A stretch of 44,382 bases of DNA from Deltaproteobacteria bacterium. GTDB lineage: Bacteria > Desulfobacterota > Desulfobacteria > Desulfobacterales > C00003060. The notes below the pieces were generated by a model, which did no database searches, was not told the origin of the DNA, and saw only the letters and a program-made list of their open reading frames with translations. Where the stretch lies: NCBI GenBank assembly GCA_016930875.1, contig JAFGFW010000106.1, positions 1 through 44,382 on the forward strand. Reading direction: 5' to 3'. Shown one piece after another: positions 1-9,867 of this stretch (position 1 is the first letter of the stretch; each line of letters opens with the position of its first letter). The translations under genes and the position numbers were made by a program.

Positions 1-44
1 ATTCGATGCCTGTCGAGAGCCTCAAGGTCGAGCGATTGGACGTT

Positions 45-85
45 CGATGTTCGATGTTCATTTTTTTGTAACCGTGAACGGTTAC
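45..85. repeat. Short tandem repeat plus perfect palindrome downstream of glnS
   Basis: A 7-bp unit TTCGATG is repeated in tandem near 45-60. It is followed by the palindrome GTAACCGTGAACGGTTAC at 68-85, with 8-bp arms around GA. The palindrome lies 18 bp past the glnS stop codon and could form a hairpin at the end of that transcript. Close relatives of the same motif lie at 18117-18133 and 36010-36026, so it is a dispersed intergenic element and not only a local terminator. Confidence 0.6.
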
Positions 86-103
86 AACTCCCCGAAGGGA
101 ACC

Positions 104-1807
104 CTATCTCTTCTTCTGCGCTTTTTCGATCTTGGCCCATGAATCGCGCAGTGACACCGTCCGGTTGAATACCGGTCTTTCATTGGAAGAATCAGCGGCG
201 TCGACGCAAAAATAGCCCTGTCTCAAGAACTGGTAACGACTCCCTGGCGCTGCTCCGGCCAGACTTGGTTCAACACGGCACGAAGTTAAGGTCTCCAAGG
301 AGTCGGGATTTAAATCAGTTCCGGGATCAGCGCCATCCTCTACGTCACCGGGGTTTTCTTTTGCAAACAGGTGCCCGTACAGGCGCACTTCTGCTTCAAG
401 GGCGTGCGCAGCCGAAACCCAATGCAACGTTCCCTTGACCTTACGTCCGTCCTCAGACCAGCCACCTCGCGTCTCAGGATCGTACGTACAGTGCACCTCG
501 GTCACTTCGCCAGTCTGATCGTCCTTAACAACATCTACACATTTAACATAATAAGCGTGTTTCAGCCGCACCTCACGACCAGGAGCCAAGCGGAAGAACT
601 TTTTCGGTGGATCCTCGCGAAAATCCTCTCGTTCAATGTAGAGCACGCGTGAAAAAGGGACCTTCCGCGACCCCATGCCGGGGTCCTCCGGATTGTTTAC
701 GGCTTCCAGCTCTTCAACTTTTTCTTCCGGATAGTTGTCAATAACCAACCTGAGTGGACGCAACACTGCCATCACACGGGGGGCCCGTTTATTGAGATCT
801 TCGCGGACGCAGTGTTCGAGCAAAGCAACATCGACCATACTTTCCTTTTTGGCCACTCCGATGCGTTCACAAAAGTTTCTGATCGACTCCGGCGTGTAGC
901 CACGTCTCCGCAAGCCCGATAGCGTAGGCATCCGAGGGTCATCCCATCCGTTGACATGTCCCTGTTCCACCAATTTAAGAAGCTTTCGCTTGCTCATCAG
1001 GGTGTAGCTGAGATTGAGGCGAGCGAACTCAATCTGCTGTGGATGATGGACGTTGAGTTGGTCAAGAAACCAGTCATACAGCGGGCGATGATCTTCAAAC
1101 TCCACGGTGCAAATTGAATGTGTGATCCCTTCGATGGAGTCAGAAAGACCGTGGGCAAAATCGTACATCGGATAGATGCACCACTTGTCGCCCGTCCTGT
1201 GATGTGTCGCCGTTACGATTCGGTATATGACGGGATCTCGCATATTCAAATTCGGGGATCCCATGTCGATTCTTGCTCGAAGTACGTGGGAACCATCCTC
1301 AAACTCGCCTGCCCGCATACGCCCGAAAAGGTCCAGATTCTCTTCCACGGAACGTGTGCGATAGGGACTGTCTTTGCCAGGCTCAGTCAAGGTGCCGCGG
1401 TACTCTCTGATTTTCTGTGCGCTCAAGCTGCAAACATACGCCTTGCCATCTCTGATTAACTGCAAGGCGTACTCATATAGCTTGTCGAAGTAGTCTGATG
1501 CATAGTAAAGATGATCCCCCCAGTCGAATCCAAGCCATCGAACGTCAGATTTGATCGATTCGATATATTCAACCTCTTCCTTGCTTGGATTCGTGTCATC
1601 AAACCGCAAATGGCAAATGCCGCCTTTATTCTCAGCGGCAAGGCCAAAGTTGAGGCAGATCGATTTCGCGTGTCCAATATGCAGATAGCCGTTAGGCTCC
1701 GGCGGAAATCGGGTCACGACTCGACCATCGTTCTTGTTTGTCTTCAAGTCTTCGGCGATCATATTGCGAATAAAGTTGGGTGGGGGTGCAAAATCGGTTG
1801 TGGTCAT
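104..1807 (-). CDS. glnS: Glutaminyl-tRNA synthetase
   Basis: Class I aminoacyl-tRNA synthetase that charges tRNA(Gln) with glutamine in the cytoplasm. The 567-aa product has the expected length. It carries [14 protein letters not shown] near residues 36-48 (HIGH signature) and LMSKRKL near residue 272 (KMSKS-type loop), then the two beta-barrel anticodon-binding domains in the last ~230 residues. The start is the ATG at 1805-1807; no strong ribosome binding site is visible. It is transcribed divergently from kdsC. The genome also carries gatC and gatA about 5 kb away, so tRNA(Gln) can be charged directly here, and the amidotransferase more likely serves Asp-tRNA(Asn). That last point is inference, since asparaginyl-tRNA synthetase may exist outside the window. 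Confidence 0.97.
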   Translation of the reverse strand: MTTTDFAPPPNFIRNMIAEDLKTNKNDGRVVTRFPPEPNGYLHIGHAKSICLNFGLAAENKGGICHLRFDDTNPSKEEVEYIESIKSDVRWLGFDWGDHLYYASDYFDKLYEYALQLIRDGKAYVCSLSAQKIREYRGTLTEPGKDSPYRTRSVEENLDLFGRMRAGEFEDGSHVLRARIDMGSPNLNMRDPVIYRIVTATHHRTGDKWCIYPMYDFAHGLSDSIEGITHSICTVEFEDHRPLYDWFLDQLNVHHPQQIEFARLNLSYTLMSKRKLLKLVEQGHVNGWDDPRMPTLSGLRRRGYTPESIRNFCERIGVAKKESMVDVALLEHCVREDLNKRAPRVMAVLRPLRLVIDNYPEEKVEELEAVNNPEDPGMGSRKVPFSRVLYIEREDFREDPPKKFFRLAPGREVRLKHAYYVKCVDVVKDDQTGEVTEVHCTYDPETRGGWSEDGRKVKGTLHWVSAAHALEAEVRLYGHLFAKENPGDVEDGADPGTDLNPDSLETLTSCRVEPSLAGAAPGSRYQFLRQGYFCVDAADSSNERPVFNRTVSLRDSWAKIEKAQKKR

Positions 1808-1947
1808 GTGCGCGAATCCATTCTTGTCATGAGGGCTCTGCTCAATTCTTTTTGAAAGCTTGGTTTTCTTTTAAATCAAAAGGCAATGTTTTTCAAGGGG
1901 TTCGCATTTCCATTCTTACCTGGAAAGATGCTTGGACCAGTAGGACT

Positions 1948-1976
1948 TTGATTTTGGGAACACAGTCTGTTATAAG
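1948..1976 (+). promoter_or_regulatory. Candidate sigma-70 promoter for kdsC
   Basis: TTGATT at 1948-1953 and TATAAG at 1971-1976 are separated by 17 bp, about 55 bp upstream of the kdsC start. Spacing is ideal and each hexamer departs slightly from consensus. It lies in the divergent glnS/kdsC gap. Confidence 0.5.
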
Positions 1977-2030
1977 CCGTGGTTGGACGGGCAAGGCGCA
2001 ATATGACAAAATAAAGAGGGCCGAACACCT

Positions 2031-2633
2031 ATGACAAAAAAAGTTGGATTTCTGGAAGAGCCTGGCGGAAAAGAACCGGTGAGGACCCCTTCCGTGCTCA
2101 AGCGCCTCAATGCCAAGGTCCGGGCGCGAGCGGAGCGGGTGAAGTTTCTTATAGTGGATGTTGATGGGGTCATGACAGACGGTCGCCTTTTTTATCACGA
2201 TGACGGCACGGAATCCAAAACCTTTGATGTACGCGACGGGCACGGGATAAAGATGTTGAAGCATGCAGGAATAGAGACAGCCATCATTTCCGGCAGGACC
2301 TCTCCCTCGGTAGACAAAAGGGCCGCTGATCTGGGGATCTCAGACGTTGTACAAGGCGTGAGGGACAAAATGCCTGTCCTTGAAAAGATCCTGTCTGAAA
2401 GGCGCCTCCGGCCAGAGGAAGTTTCCTTTGTCGGCGACGATTTGGTAGATCTATCCGTGATGAACCGCGTGGGTTTTGCCGTTGCCGTAGCCGATGCCTC
2501 AGAGTATCTATTCGATACAGCCCATTACGTCACCCTGGCCCCTGGCGGCAGAGGCGCCGTAAGAGAGGTTGCAGAACTCATCCTTGCGGTTAAGGGCTTG
2601 TGGAATAAGGTCGCTGGGCCGTATTTTGACTGA
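2031..2633 (+). CDS. kdsC: 3-deoxy-D-manno-octulosonate 8-phosphate phosphatase, KdsC-like HAD
   Basis: HAD-superfamily phosphatase that releases phosphate from Kdo-8-phosphate, giving free Kdo for the lipopolysaccharide inner core. The DVDGVMTDG motif near residues 43-51 supplies the two catalytic aspartates. IISGRTS supplies the motif II serine, and GDDLVDLSVM near residue 140 supplies the motif III/IV acidic residues. There is no cap domain, as in the C0 subfamily. The family is usually 160-190 aa. This 200-aa product has about 35 extra polar N-terminal residues, so a later start remains possible. Related C0 phosphatases for other nonulosonic acids cannot be excluded. It precedes argS in the same direction. 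Confidence 0.85.
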   Translation: MTKKVGFLEEPGGKEPVRTPSVLKRLNAKVRARAERVKFLIVDVDGVMTDGRLFYHDDGTESKTFDVRDGHGIKMLKHAGIETAIISGRTSPSVDKRAADLGISDVVQGVRDKMPVLEKILSERRLRPEEVSFVGDDLVDLSVMNRVGFAVAVADASEYLFDTAHYVTLAPGGRGAVREVAELILAVKGLWNKVAGPYFD

Positions 2634-2714
2634 TCGGGAAAAAGTCGGTGGGAAACGAGCGCCTGTTTCCAAATCCTCTTTATTGACCTGGACGAGAAGA
2701 CTAAGACGCAGCTC

Positions 2715-4391
2715 ATGAAAGATATACTCGGGTCCAAGGTGCAGCAAGCGCTAGAATCTGCTTTTGCCGCTGGTGATCTTCGGCCGGTGGATGTCCCATC
2801 CCCCATCGTTCTCGAGACCCCCAAGGTCGCGGCCCACGGTGACTATAGTACGAATATTGCCATGACTATGGCCTCAAGGCAGAAAAGACCCCCCAGGGAA
2901 GTTGCAAACATTATCATCCATCATATTGAAAACTCCGATCAACTGTTTTCAAAGATAGAGGTTGCAGGGCCGGGTTTTATAAATTTTTTCATCTCCCGGG
3001 ACAAATGGTTCGAGGTTCTAATAAATGTTCATGACAAAAACAAGGCCTATGGCGCCTCCAAAATCGGGCAAGGAAAACGCGTTCACGTCGAGTTTGTCAG
3101 CGCTAATCCCACTGGCCCTCTCCACGTGGGCCACGGACGTTGTGCGGCCGTGGGCGACACGCTGGCGGCAATATTGAGAGCGGCAGGTTACGACGCCAAA
3201 ACAGAGTACTACGTTAATGACTCTGGTCGCCAGATATCTACCCTGGGAAAATCCGTATTTTTCCGGTATCGACAACTCCTGGGCCACGCGATCGAGTTCC
3301 CAACAGATGCCTATCAGGGAGGCTATATCAAGGACCTGGCAAAAAAGCTTCTTGTTAAGGAAGGCAACCGCCTGTTGGAGCTTCCGGAGGAGGATGCCAT
3401 AGGAATCTGCGCAAGATTTGCAGGCAATGAAATCCTTGCAGGGATCAAAAACGACCTGGACGCATTTAACGTCTCCTTTGACCAGTGGTTCAGCGAACAG
3501 TCTCTGTTTGATTCAGGGTCTGTCCAGGCGGTAATTGACGACCTTAAGAGCCAAGATGTCATCTATGAACACGAGGGGGCCATGTGGTTTCGTACGCGGG
3601 ACTTTGCTGATGAAAAGGACCGGGTTGTCGTTCGGACCAATGGGCAAACTACCTACTTCGCCTCAGACATTGCCTACCATAAAGCCAAGCTAGAAAGAAA
3701 ATTTGACCGGATTATTGATATCTGGGGCGCAGACCATCATGGTTATGTATCCAGAGTTTCCGCTTCGATTCAGGCCCTGGGCTATGACAAGCAAAAGGGT
3801 GCGTTCATCCTTGTGCAACTGGTCAACCTTCTGAGGGATGGCAAGCCCGTGGCTATGTCAACACGGGCCGGCGAGTTTGTTACCCTAAAAGAGGTCATGG
3901 ATGAAGTAGGTCGGGATGCGGCACGTTTCTTGTTCCTGATGCGTGACTATAACAGCCCGCTGGATTTTGATCTTGAGTTGGCCAAGAAACAATCAAATGA
4001 AAATCCTGTGTACTATGTCCAGTATGTCCATGCCCGGATCTCAAATATTCTGAGAAAGGCCGAGGAGCGGGGTTACAAGAATATTTGCTGGCATGAGGGC
4101 TTCTCCAGTCTCATCAGTCTGCCCGAGGAAATTCAACTGATCAAGCTTATGGGGCGCTATCCGGAGGTCGTGGCTCAAAGCGCCCGGCTCATGGAACCTC
4201 ACCGGATTCCATTTTACCTGCAAGAACTCGCAGGGGCCTTTCATGCCTATTACCATGATCGCAACAAACATCAGGTCGTTAGTGATGATGCCGGGTTGTC
4301 AGCGGCAAGGCTTTTCCTTGTATCCGCCATTCGAATTATAATAAAAAACGGACTCGCCCTAATGGGCGTATCAGCGCCGGAAATTATGTAA
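2715..4391 (+). CDS. argS: Arginyl-tRNA synthetase
   Basis: Class I synthetase that attaches arginine to tRNA(Arg). The 558-aa product shows the N-terminal Add-1 domain (residues 1-100), NPTGPLHVGHGR near 131-142 (HIGH signature), AMSTRAG near 390 in place of KMSKS, and a C-terminal DALR anticodon-binding domain with PFYLQELAGAFHAYYH. Length and order are typical. It lies 82 bp after kdsC and 17 bp before the SPOR-protein gene, suggesting one transcript that continues into gatCA. The translation theme (argS, gatC, gatA) is consistent with joint expression. Confidence 0.97.
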   Translation: MKDILGSKVQQALESAFAAGDLRPVDVPSPIVLETPKVAAHGDYSTNIAMTMASRQKRPPREVANIIIHHIENSDQLFSKIEVAGPGFINFFISRDKWFEVLINVHDKNKAYGASKIGQGKRVHVEFVSANPTGPLHVGHGRCAAVGDTLAAILRAAGYDAKTEYYVNDSGRQISTLGKSVFFRYRQLLGHAIEFPTDAYQGGYIKDLAKKLLVKEGNRLLELPEEDAIGICARFAGNEILAGIKNDLDAFNVSFDQWFSEQSLFDSGSVQAVIDDLKSQDVIYEHEGAMWFRTRDFADEKDRVVVRTNGQTTYFASDIAYHKAKLERKFDRIIDIWGADHHGYVSRVSASIQALGYDKQKGAFILVQLVNLLRDGKPVAMSTRAGEFVTLKEVMDEVGRDAARFLFLMRDYNSPLDFDLELAKKQSNENPVYYVQYVHARISNILRKAEERGYKNICWHEGFSSLISLPEEIQLIKLMGRYPEVVAQSARLMEPHRIPFYLQELAGAFHAYYHDRNKHQVVSDDAGLSAARLFLVSAIRIIIKNGLALMGVSAPEIM

Positions 4392-4407
4392 AAGGTCTCG
4401 CCTCATT

Positions 4408-5106
4408 ATGAGCCAAAAGACAACGCCACCTAAGAAGCCGAAAAAAAAGAGCACAGGGGAAAAGAGCCGGTTCGCCTTTCAACTGACCCGAAAAGAGCTT
4501 TTTCTTTGGCTGGGGGTTGCTTTCCTTGCCATGGTGTGGATGTTCACCTTGGGCGTTATTGTGGGTCGTGGAATTTCGCCAGTGCGTTTTGATGTAGAAA
4601 AGCTCAAGAAAGAGCTATTGGCCCTAAAGGAAGATGCCCTCACGGGGAAGGAAGGCGCTAACAAAGCGGGGGTGAATGCTACGCCCGACAAAAGACATCT
4701 GGGTTTCTACGACGTCCTGACCGACAAGAAGGAAGAGGCCAGGTTGAAATCTCTGCCAAAGGCGCCGCCGCCGGCAAAAAGAGAGATCGCTCGCAGACCG
4801 GAGTCGAAAAAGCAGCAGAAAGTATCTGAAGCCAATAAGCAAAAGCCCTCTTCAGCAAAAGGAGAAACCCCTGCCAAGTCTTTCACCCTGCAGGTAGCGT
4901 CTCTAAAGGACTCCGCGGGGGCAAAAAAGCTGGTTTCCGACCTTCAAAGCAAAGGCTACGGCGCTTACGCGCTCACGGCTCGTCTGAACGGAAAAGGGAC
5001 CTATCACAGGGTCCGCGTAGGCCATTTCAAAGATCTCAATGAGGCCAGGACGATGGCTACACGGCTCAGACACGAAAAGCTTGAGCCGATTTTCATACGC
5101 GAATAA
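4408..5106 (+). CDS. SPOR-domain inner-membrane protein
   Basis: A 232-aa bitopic membrane protein. A lysine-rich cytoplasmic start is followed by one transmembrane segment at about residues 30-52 (LFLWLGVAFLAMVWMFTLGV). A long charged, proline- and lysine-rich linker follows, then a C-terminal SPOR domain (about residues 155-232) beginning SFTLQVASLKDS and ending RLRHEKLEPIFI. SPOR domains bind denuded peptidoglycan glycan strands at division sites, as in FtsN and DedD. The exact role cannot be told from sequence; a cell-envelope or division role is inferred from the domain. It sits between argS and gatC with short gaps. Confidence 0.85.
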   Translation: MSQKTTPPKKPKKKSTGEKSRFAFQLTRKELFLWLGVAFLAMVWMFTLGVIVGRGISPVRFDVEKLKKELLALKEDALTGKEGANKAGVNATPDKRHLGFYDVLTDKKEEARLKSLPKAPPPAKREIARRPESKKQQKVSEANKQKPSSAKGETPAKSFTLQVASLKDSAGAKKLVSDLQSKGYGAYALTARLNGKGTYHRVRVGHFKDLNEARTMATRLRHEKLEPIFIRE

Positions 5107-5149
5107 AAACATAGTAACTGAAGTCGACGTTCAACGGGGATTTATTGTC

Positions 5150-5437
5150 ATGAAGATTACCAAGGAAGTGATTGCTCATGTGGGAGAGCTTGCCAGACTG
5201 CACTTAGATGATGCCGCTGTTGAGCTTTACACCAGGCAATTGGGAAATATCCTGACATATATGGATACCCTGAATCGGCTCGATACAAAGGGCGTATCGC
5301 CGACCTCCCATGCCATTTTCATCAACAATGCCTTTCGGGATGATGAAGTCCAACCCTCCATGCCTGTGGAGCGTGCATTGACCAACGCACCGGAGTCTGA
5401 GGATGGGGCCTTTGTTGTCCCGAAGATAATCAAGTAA
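5150..5437 (+). CDS. gatC: Asp-tRNA(Asn)/Glu-tRNA(Gln) amidotransferase subunit C
   Basis: Small 95-aa subunit that wraps around GatA and stabilises the GatCAB complex. The start was set at the ATG at 5150, preceded by ACGGGGA at about nine bases. A longer in-frame opening begins at 5039 but overlaps the SPOR gene and adds residues the family lacks. The product begins MKITKEVIAHVGELARLHL, has the central ILTYMDTLNRLDTKGV segment, and ends with the usual DEVQPS...FVVPKII tail. It lies 27 bp upstream of gatA. gatB is not in the window. Confidence 0.92.
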   Translation: MKITKEVIAHVGELARLHLDDAAVELYTRQLGNILTYMDTLNRLDTKGVSPTSHAIFINNAFRDDEVQPSMPVERALTNAPESEDGAFVVPKIIK

Positions 5438-5464
5438 TTCCTATCACGGAAGGCAGGCCCTTGC

Positions 5465-6922
5465 ATGGACCCCTATAGACTGACAATACACGAAGCGAGC
5501 AAATTGCTAAAGAGAAGAGAAATCAGTTCCGTTGAGTTGACCTCAGCGGTTTTTGACCGAATCGAGGAAGTCGAGAATAAGATTTCCGCATATCTCACCT
5601 TGGTCAAGGATAGGGCCATGGCTGAGGCTGAAACTGCAGATAATGTGATTGGACGTGGCGAGGGCAGACCCCTTACCGGTATCCCCATGGCAATCAAAGA
5701 TCTTCTTTGCACAGAAGGAATCAGGACTACCTGCGGATCCAAAATATTGGCAGATTTCGTCCCAACGTATAGCAGCACAGTCGTAAACAAGCTGAAGGAC
5801 GCTCACGCGGTCATAGTAGGCAAAACCAATCTCGATGAATTCGGCATGGGCTCTTCAAACGAACACTCGGCATTTATGTTAACTCATAATCCGTGGGACC
5901 TGACAAGAATTCCCGGAGGTTCAAGCGGGGGCTCGGCAGCGGCCGCAGCGGCCGACGAATGTATCGGAGCCGTTGGAACGGATACAGGGGGCTCTATACG
6001 ACAGCCCTGTTCTCATTGTGGCGTTGTGGGCCTGAAACCGACATACGGCAGAGTGTCTCGTTTCGGACTTGTGGCTTTTGCCTCGTCTCTTGATCAGGTG
6101 GGCCCCATTACCAAGGATGTAACTGACTGTGCCCTCCTCATGAATGAGATCTGTGGCTACGACTCCGTGGATTCCACGTCTGTTCCTCACCCGGTTCCTG
6201 ACTATACTGAAGCCCTGCGGTCCGGGCTCAACGGAATTGTGGCCGGGATACCCAAGGAATATCATGTTGAAGGTCTGAATCAAGATGTGTCACAAGCTAT
6301 CGGCAATGCAATCAAGGCGCTTGAGGGGCTTGGATTGGTCTGCAAAGACGTTTCTCTTCCCCATACAGAGTACGCTGTGGCGACCTACTACCTCATAGCG
6401 CCTGCTGAAGCAAGTTCAAACCTGGCTCGCTACGATGGCGTGAAGTACGGGCTTCGAGATGCCGATTCCGGTGATTTGATGGACATGTACCGAAACACGC
6501 GGTCAAAAGGTTTTGGACCGGAAGTGCAAAGACGGATTATTATCGGCACCTATGCCCTGTCAGCAGGCTATTATGAGGCTTATTACGGAAAGGCGTCCCA
6601 AGTCCGCACCCTTATTATGCAAGATTTCAAGAAAGCCTTTGAAACCTGCGATGTTTTGCTCACGCCTGTGGCTCCCTCGCCTGCTTTCAGACTCGGAGAA
6701 AAACTTGACGATCCCCTGTCGATGTATCTCTCTGACATCTTCACACTGCCTGCCAGCCTGGCTGGAATACCAGGTCTTTCTGTCCCGTGCGGGTTCAGCA
6801 GGGAGGGGCTTCCCATCGGGTTGCAGATCCTGGGCAAACACTTTGACGAGGAAAAACTCATCAGAGTGGCCTACAATTTAGAACAGGCAACGGATCACCA
6901 CAGCAGAAGACCGAAGCTGTGA
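5465..6922 (+). CDS. gatA: Asp-tRNA(Asn)/Glu-tRNA(Gln) amidotransferase subunit A
   Basis: Glutaminase subunit of GatCAB. It releases ammonia from glutamine for amidation of misacylated Asp-tRNA(Asn) or Glu-tRNA(Gln). The 485-aa length is standard. The amidase-signature triad is complete: Lys78 in MAIKD, the cis-Ser153 in GGSSGGS (151-157), and nucleophile Ser177 in [11 protein letters not shown]. Because glnS is present nearby, the likely substrate in this organism is Asp-tRNA(Asn), although dual use is possible. It follows gatC with a 27-bp gap. The transamidation subunit GatB must be encoded elsewhere. Confidence 0.96.
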   Translation: MDPYRLTIHEASKLLKRREISSVELTSAVFDRIEEVENKISAYLTLVKDRAMAEAETADNVIGRGEGRPLTGIPMAIKDLLCTEGIRTTCGSKILADFVPTYSSTVVNKLKDAHAVIVGKTNLDEFGMGSSNEHSAFMLTHNPWDLTRIPGGSSGGSAAAAAADECIGAVGTDTGGSIRQPCSHCGVVGLKPTYGRVSRFGLVAFASSLDQVGPITKDVTDCALLMNEICGYDSVDSTSVPHPVPDYTEALRSGLNGIVAGIPKEYHVEGLNQDVSQAIGNAIKALEGLGLVCKDVSLPHTEYAVATYYLIAPAEASSNLARYDGVKYGLRDADSGDLMDMYRNTRSKGFGPEVQRRIIIGTYALSAGYYEAYYGKASQVRTLIMQDFKKAFETCDVLLTPVAPSPAFRLGEKLDDPLSMYLSDIFTLPASLAGIPGLSVPCGFSREGLPIGLQILGKHFDEEKLIRVAYNLEQATDHHSRRPKL

Positions 6923-7021
6923 TTTGCCGTTCGCCATTTGTCTTAAGATATACGGATTTTGGCGCCTGTGGCTTTTACTAAACATAAGCGACCAATAACT
7001 GACAACAGAAGGGGGTACACC

Positions 7022-7198
7022 ATGACTATTCAGCCTGAAGGTGAGGATCTGAGAAAGGCAACAAAATGGATATCAGACGAGCGCCTCGATAACCCAGGGG
7101 CAAATCTGACTAATTTGGTTGAACAGGCATGTGCCAGATTTGACCTGCCACCCAAGGATGCCGAATTCCTTCTGCGCTTTTTTGCCAAGAAGGACTAA
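7022..7198 (+). CDS. Small conserved-looking protein of unknown function (58 aa)
   Basis: A 58-aa acidic, helical-looking protein starting MTIQPEGEDLRKATKWIS and ending FLLRFFAKKD. It begins at the ATG at 7022, which has a strong ribosome binding site (GAAGGGGG) about seven bases upstream. A longer frame back to 6959 lacks such a site. No cysteines, signal peptide or membrane segment are present. It lies between gatA and mutL in the same direction. I do not recognise a named domain; similar short proteins may occur in related bacteria, but this was not tested. Confidence 0.65.
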   Translation: MTIQPEGEDLRKATKWISDERLDNPGANLTNLVEQACARFDLPPKDAEFLLRFFAKKD

Positions 7199-7202
7199 GG
7201 GT

Positions 7203-7245
7203 AACAGGGGGCCACATCACAGCTCGTTTCCGTAGCCCTGTTTTT
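7203..7245 (+). terminator. Weak candidate rho-independent terminator
   Basis: AACAGGG at 7203-7209 can pair with CCCTGTT at 7236-7242, and a run of T follows. The loop is long (26 nt), so this is weak. Its place directly after the 58-aa gene would fit the end of the argS-gatCA transcript. Confidence 0.25.
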
Positions 7246-7276
7246 CATAGGACGCGATGTCATTAACTTAAGGACA

Positions 7277-7314
7277 ATTCTCCCCCCTTTTCTAAAGAGG
7301 GACCGGGGGGATTT
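7277..7314. repeat. C6/G6 palindromic intergenic repeat before mutL
   Basis: CCCCCC at 7282-7287 and GGGGGG at 7305-7310 enclose an AT-rich core (TTTTCTAAAGAGGG), flanked by AATT and ATTTT. The layout resembles a common class of extragenic palindromes in bacterial genomes. It lies about 50 bp upstream of mutL. No second copy was seen in this window. Confidence 0.4.
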
Positions 7315-7360
7315 TCTGGAACTGCCTAAAATCCCCGAATCGCAAAGCGATTTCATCAAG

Positions 7361-9097
7361 ATGGCACGGATAAGAATTCTTCCTGAAATACTCTCCAACA
7401 AGATCGCTGCAGGCGAGGTGGTGGAGCGTCCGGCCTCCGTGGCAAAGGAGCTCATAGAAAACGCCATTGATGCCATGAGTACCCAGGTCACCGTGGAAGT
7501 AAGAAAGGGTGGACGGGCCGTCATTAAAATCTCAGACAACGGGATTGGCATGGAGCGCGATGACAGTCTCCTTTCCTTGGAACGCTATGCAACCAGCAAG
7601 ATCTATGATGAAAAAGGCCTTTTTTCCATATCCACCCTCGGTTTCAGGGGAGAAGCCCTTCCCAGCATTGCCTCTGTCTCAGACATGGAGATTGTCACCA
7701 GGACCGAGTCCTCTGATGTGGGCACCCGAATTGTCATGAAAGGCGGACAGATCAAGCAAGTGTCTGAAGTCGGAGCCGCTAAAGGGACCATGATTACGGT
7801 CAGCCGTTTGTTTTTCAATACTCCAGCCAGACGGAAATACCTGAAAACTGACCAGACCGAGATGGGCCACATCAGCGATACTGTTACGCGTATGGCTCTG
7901 GCTTGGCCCGGCATACACTTTAAATTTTACCACAACGCAAAGGCCCTGGGAAACTGGAGTCCCACCTCAACTCCTCTTCACCGCATAATCGAGATCCTGG
8001 GAGGCGGCTTGAAAGATAAGCTGTTTGAGGTAGACTACAAGAGCGACAACCTCAGCGTCAACGGGTTCGTCGCGTCTCCACAGATCACCCGAACAACTTC
8101 CCGCGGGCAATATGTATACGTGAATGGTCGCTTCGTTCGAGACAAGGTGCTCTATCACGCCATCATGGAAGGCTATGCCGGGCGCCTAATGAAAGGAAAC
8201 TTCCCGGTGGTCGTGCTCTTTCTGAGACTGCCCCCGGATCAGGTAGATGTAAACGTTCATCCTACCAAGAGTTCGGTCCGTTTCGATGCTCCTGGCCGAG
8301 TTCATTATGCAATTGCAAGGGGCATAGCCGCAACACTCAACACCTCAAGCCGGCAGGCCTGGGGAAAGCTGCCTGCGCCCGAAGGTGTTCACAAGCCCCG
8401 GCGTTACACGATTTTTCCACCTCATGGCCAGATCAGCGAACCCATGCCCGAAGCCCTGCCAAAGCCCTACAGCGCCCCCCTTCATGCCCAGCCACGATTG
8501 TGGGAGGAAAAGCCTTTTGCTTCCCTCAGGGTCATTGGGCAGCTCCGCAACACCTACATCGTATGTGAATCCGAAGAGGGTCTGGTCCTCATCGATCAGC
8601 ATGCCGCCCATGAACGGGTGGTTTTTGAATCCCTCAAGGCTGCCTACGAACATTCAAGGATTGCCACCCAGGGCCTGCTTATCCCTGAACGACTGGAACT
8701 GAGCCATCGAGAAGCCGGTATCTTGGACACCCTGCTGAAAGACCTGGGTGAAATTGGCGTGGAAATAGAACCCTTCGGAGGGAGGACTTACTTGATCAGG
8801 TCTGTTCCGAACATCCTTGCCAGCAAGCCTGCTGAGCCCCTTGTCATGGAAATAATCGAAAAGATGGCTGACATCGGACTTGCCTCCGGCCTCCTCCGTG
8901 CGGTGGACGAGTGTCTGATCATTATGGCCTGCCACGGGGCCATTAGGGCCAACAAAAGGCTCTCAGATGAAGAAATGAAAACGCTCCTGAAACAACTGGA
9001 CACCATCGAACATCCTACCCATTGTCCCCATGGTCGCCCAACCATAATCTCAAAGACCCTGCGGGAGATCGAAAAGGACTTCAAGCGTATCGTATAG
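7361..9097 (+). CDS. mutL: DNA mismatch repair protein MutL with endonuclease motif
   Basis: GHKL ATPase that links MutS mismatch recognition to strand incision. The N-terminal ATPase region shows IAAGEVVERPASV, ELIENAIDA and DNGIGM. TLGFRGEALPSI follows, then the transducer domain with VNGRFVRD and VDVNVHPTK. The C-terminal dimerisation domain (about 385-578) carries DQHAAHERVVFE, matching the DQHA(X)2E(X)4E metal-binding motif, plus ACHGAIRA and CPHGRPT. The protein is therefore predicted to nick DNA itself, as in bacteria lacking MutH. The 578-aa length is normal. The 3' end overlaps the convergent cysteine-cluster gene by 17 bp. Confidence 0.96.
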   Translation: MARIRILPEILSNKIAAGEVVERPASVAKELIENAIDAMSTQVTVEVRKGGRAVIKISDNGIGMERDDSLLSLERYATSKIYDEKGLFSISTLGFRGEALPSIASVSDMEIVTRTESSDVGTRIVMKGGQIKQVSEVGAAKGTMITVSRLFFNTPARRKYLKTDQTEMGHISDTVTRMALAWPGIHFKFYHNAKALGNWSPTSTPLHRIIEILGGGLKDKLFEVDYKSDNLSVNGFVASPQITRTTSRGQYVYVNGRFVRDKVLYHAIMEGYAGRLMKGNFPVVVLFLRLPPDQVDVNVHPTKSSVRFDAPGRVHYAIARGIAATLNTSSRQAWGKLPAPEGVHKPRRYTIFPPHGQISEPMPEALPKPYSAPLHAQPRLWEEKPFASLRVIGQLRNTYIVCESEEGLVLIDQHAAHERVVFESLKAAYEHSRIATQGLLIPERLELSHREAGILDTLLKDLGEIGVEIEPFGGRTYLIRSVPNILASKPAEPLVMEIIEKMADIGLASGLLRAVDECLIIMACHGAIRANKRLSDEEMKTLLKQLDTIEHPTHCPHGRPTIISKTLREIEKDFKRIV

Positions 9098-9719
9098 CCT
9101 TGGCTCTCTTCGCCCCCCTTGCCTGCGCCTTTACCCTCAACAGCCCGGGACTGTTGTGAAGATACATGAGGCTGGAGGGATATCCCTTTTCAATGAAATA
9201 TGTTTCCAGGTCATCAAAAAGTACGGGGCGGCTCGGCCAGGTGTATCTTTTTTCTCTGCGTTTCAGTCTTTCCCATTCCCTCAGCGCCCGGGGCTCTTTG
9301 TCAAAAACCGCATTTCTGGCATGTTCGCAAAGAAACATCTCACAAACGATGGGCTTTACGCGCCATAGGCAACCCTTTTTTCCAAGGTACACACATTTTG
9401 AGCTCACGTTTGGCACACTGAGGACCTGAAGTAGCCCATCAATTTCTTGCTCCGGAGACACCAAAACATTGATCATCACATCAGCAAAAAAAGTAGTAAT
9501 CCCTTCACGACTGCAGCATGCGCTATATTGGTTCTGAAAACACGTCTCGGTGCATAGCTCAGAAAAATGGCGTCGCAAAAACGAGTCCACGTCCTTTCTG
9601 AATCCAAGATACTTTCCTATCCTTGTCCTCAGGCTTGCCATTGCCGAGGCAGGAAGCGTTTTGAGGTGATCCCGCACCACAGCAATGGCATCTGATTGTT
9701 CCCGGTGGTATTCATTCAT
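9081..9719 (-). CDS. YkgJ-family cysteine-cluster protein
   Basis: A 212-aa soluble protein with eight cysteines at about residues 56, 60, 68, 69, 109, 117, 126 and 131. They follow the spaced pattern C-x3-C...CC...C-x7-C-x8-C-x4-C, including KCVYLGKKGCLW and KPIVCEMFLC. This resembles the YkgJ/UPF0153 family, thought to bind zinc or an iron-sulfur cluster; the biochemical role is not established. The C-terminal tail is basic. It converges with mutL and overlaps its last 17 bases. No operon partner is evident. Confidence 0.7.
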   Translation of the reverse strand: MNEYHREQSDAIAVVRDHLKTLPASAMASLRTRIGKYLGFRKDVDSFLRRHFSELCTETCFQNQYSACCSREGITTFFADVMINVLVSPEQEIDGLLQVLSVPNVSSKCVYLGKKGCLWRVKPIVCEMFLCEHARNAVFDKEPRALREWERLKRREKRYTWPSRPVLFDDLETYFIEKGYPSSLMYLHNSPGLLRVKAQARGAKRAKAIRYA

Positions 9720-9867
9720 TCTTTAAGCGTTCCCACACCCCAGTGAGCTCCGATCTCCATATTCGGATATACAAGAAGACTGACTGGAAAACTAATATCA
9801 CACTACGGAATAACTGCTAACTGCACAGGTCGCAAAAGTTGAATTGAATTATTTCTTCGAAAAAGAG

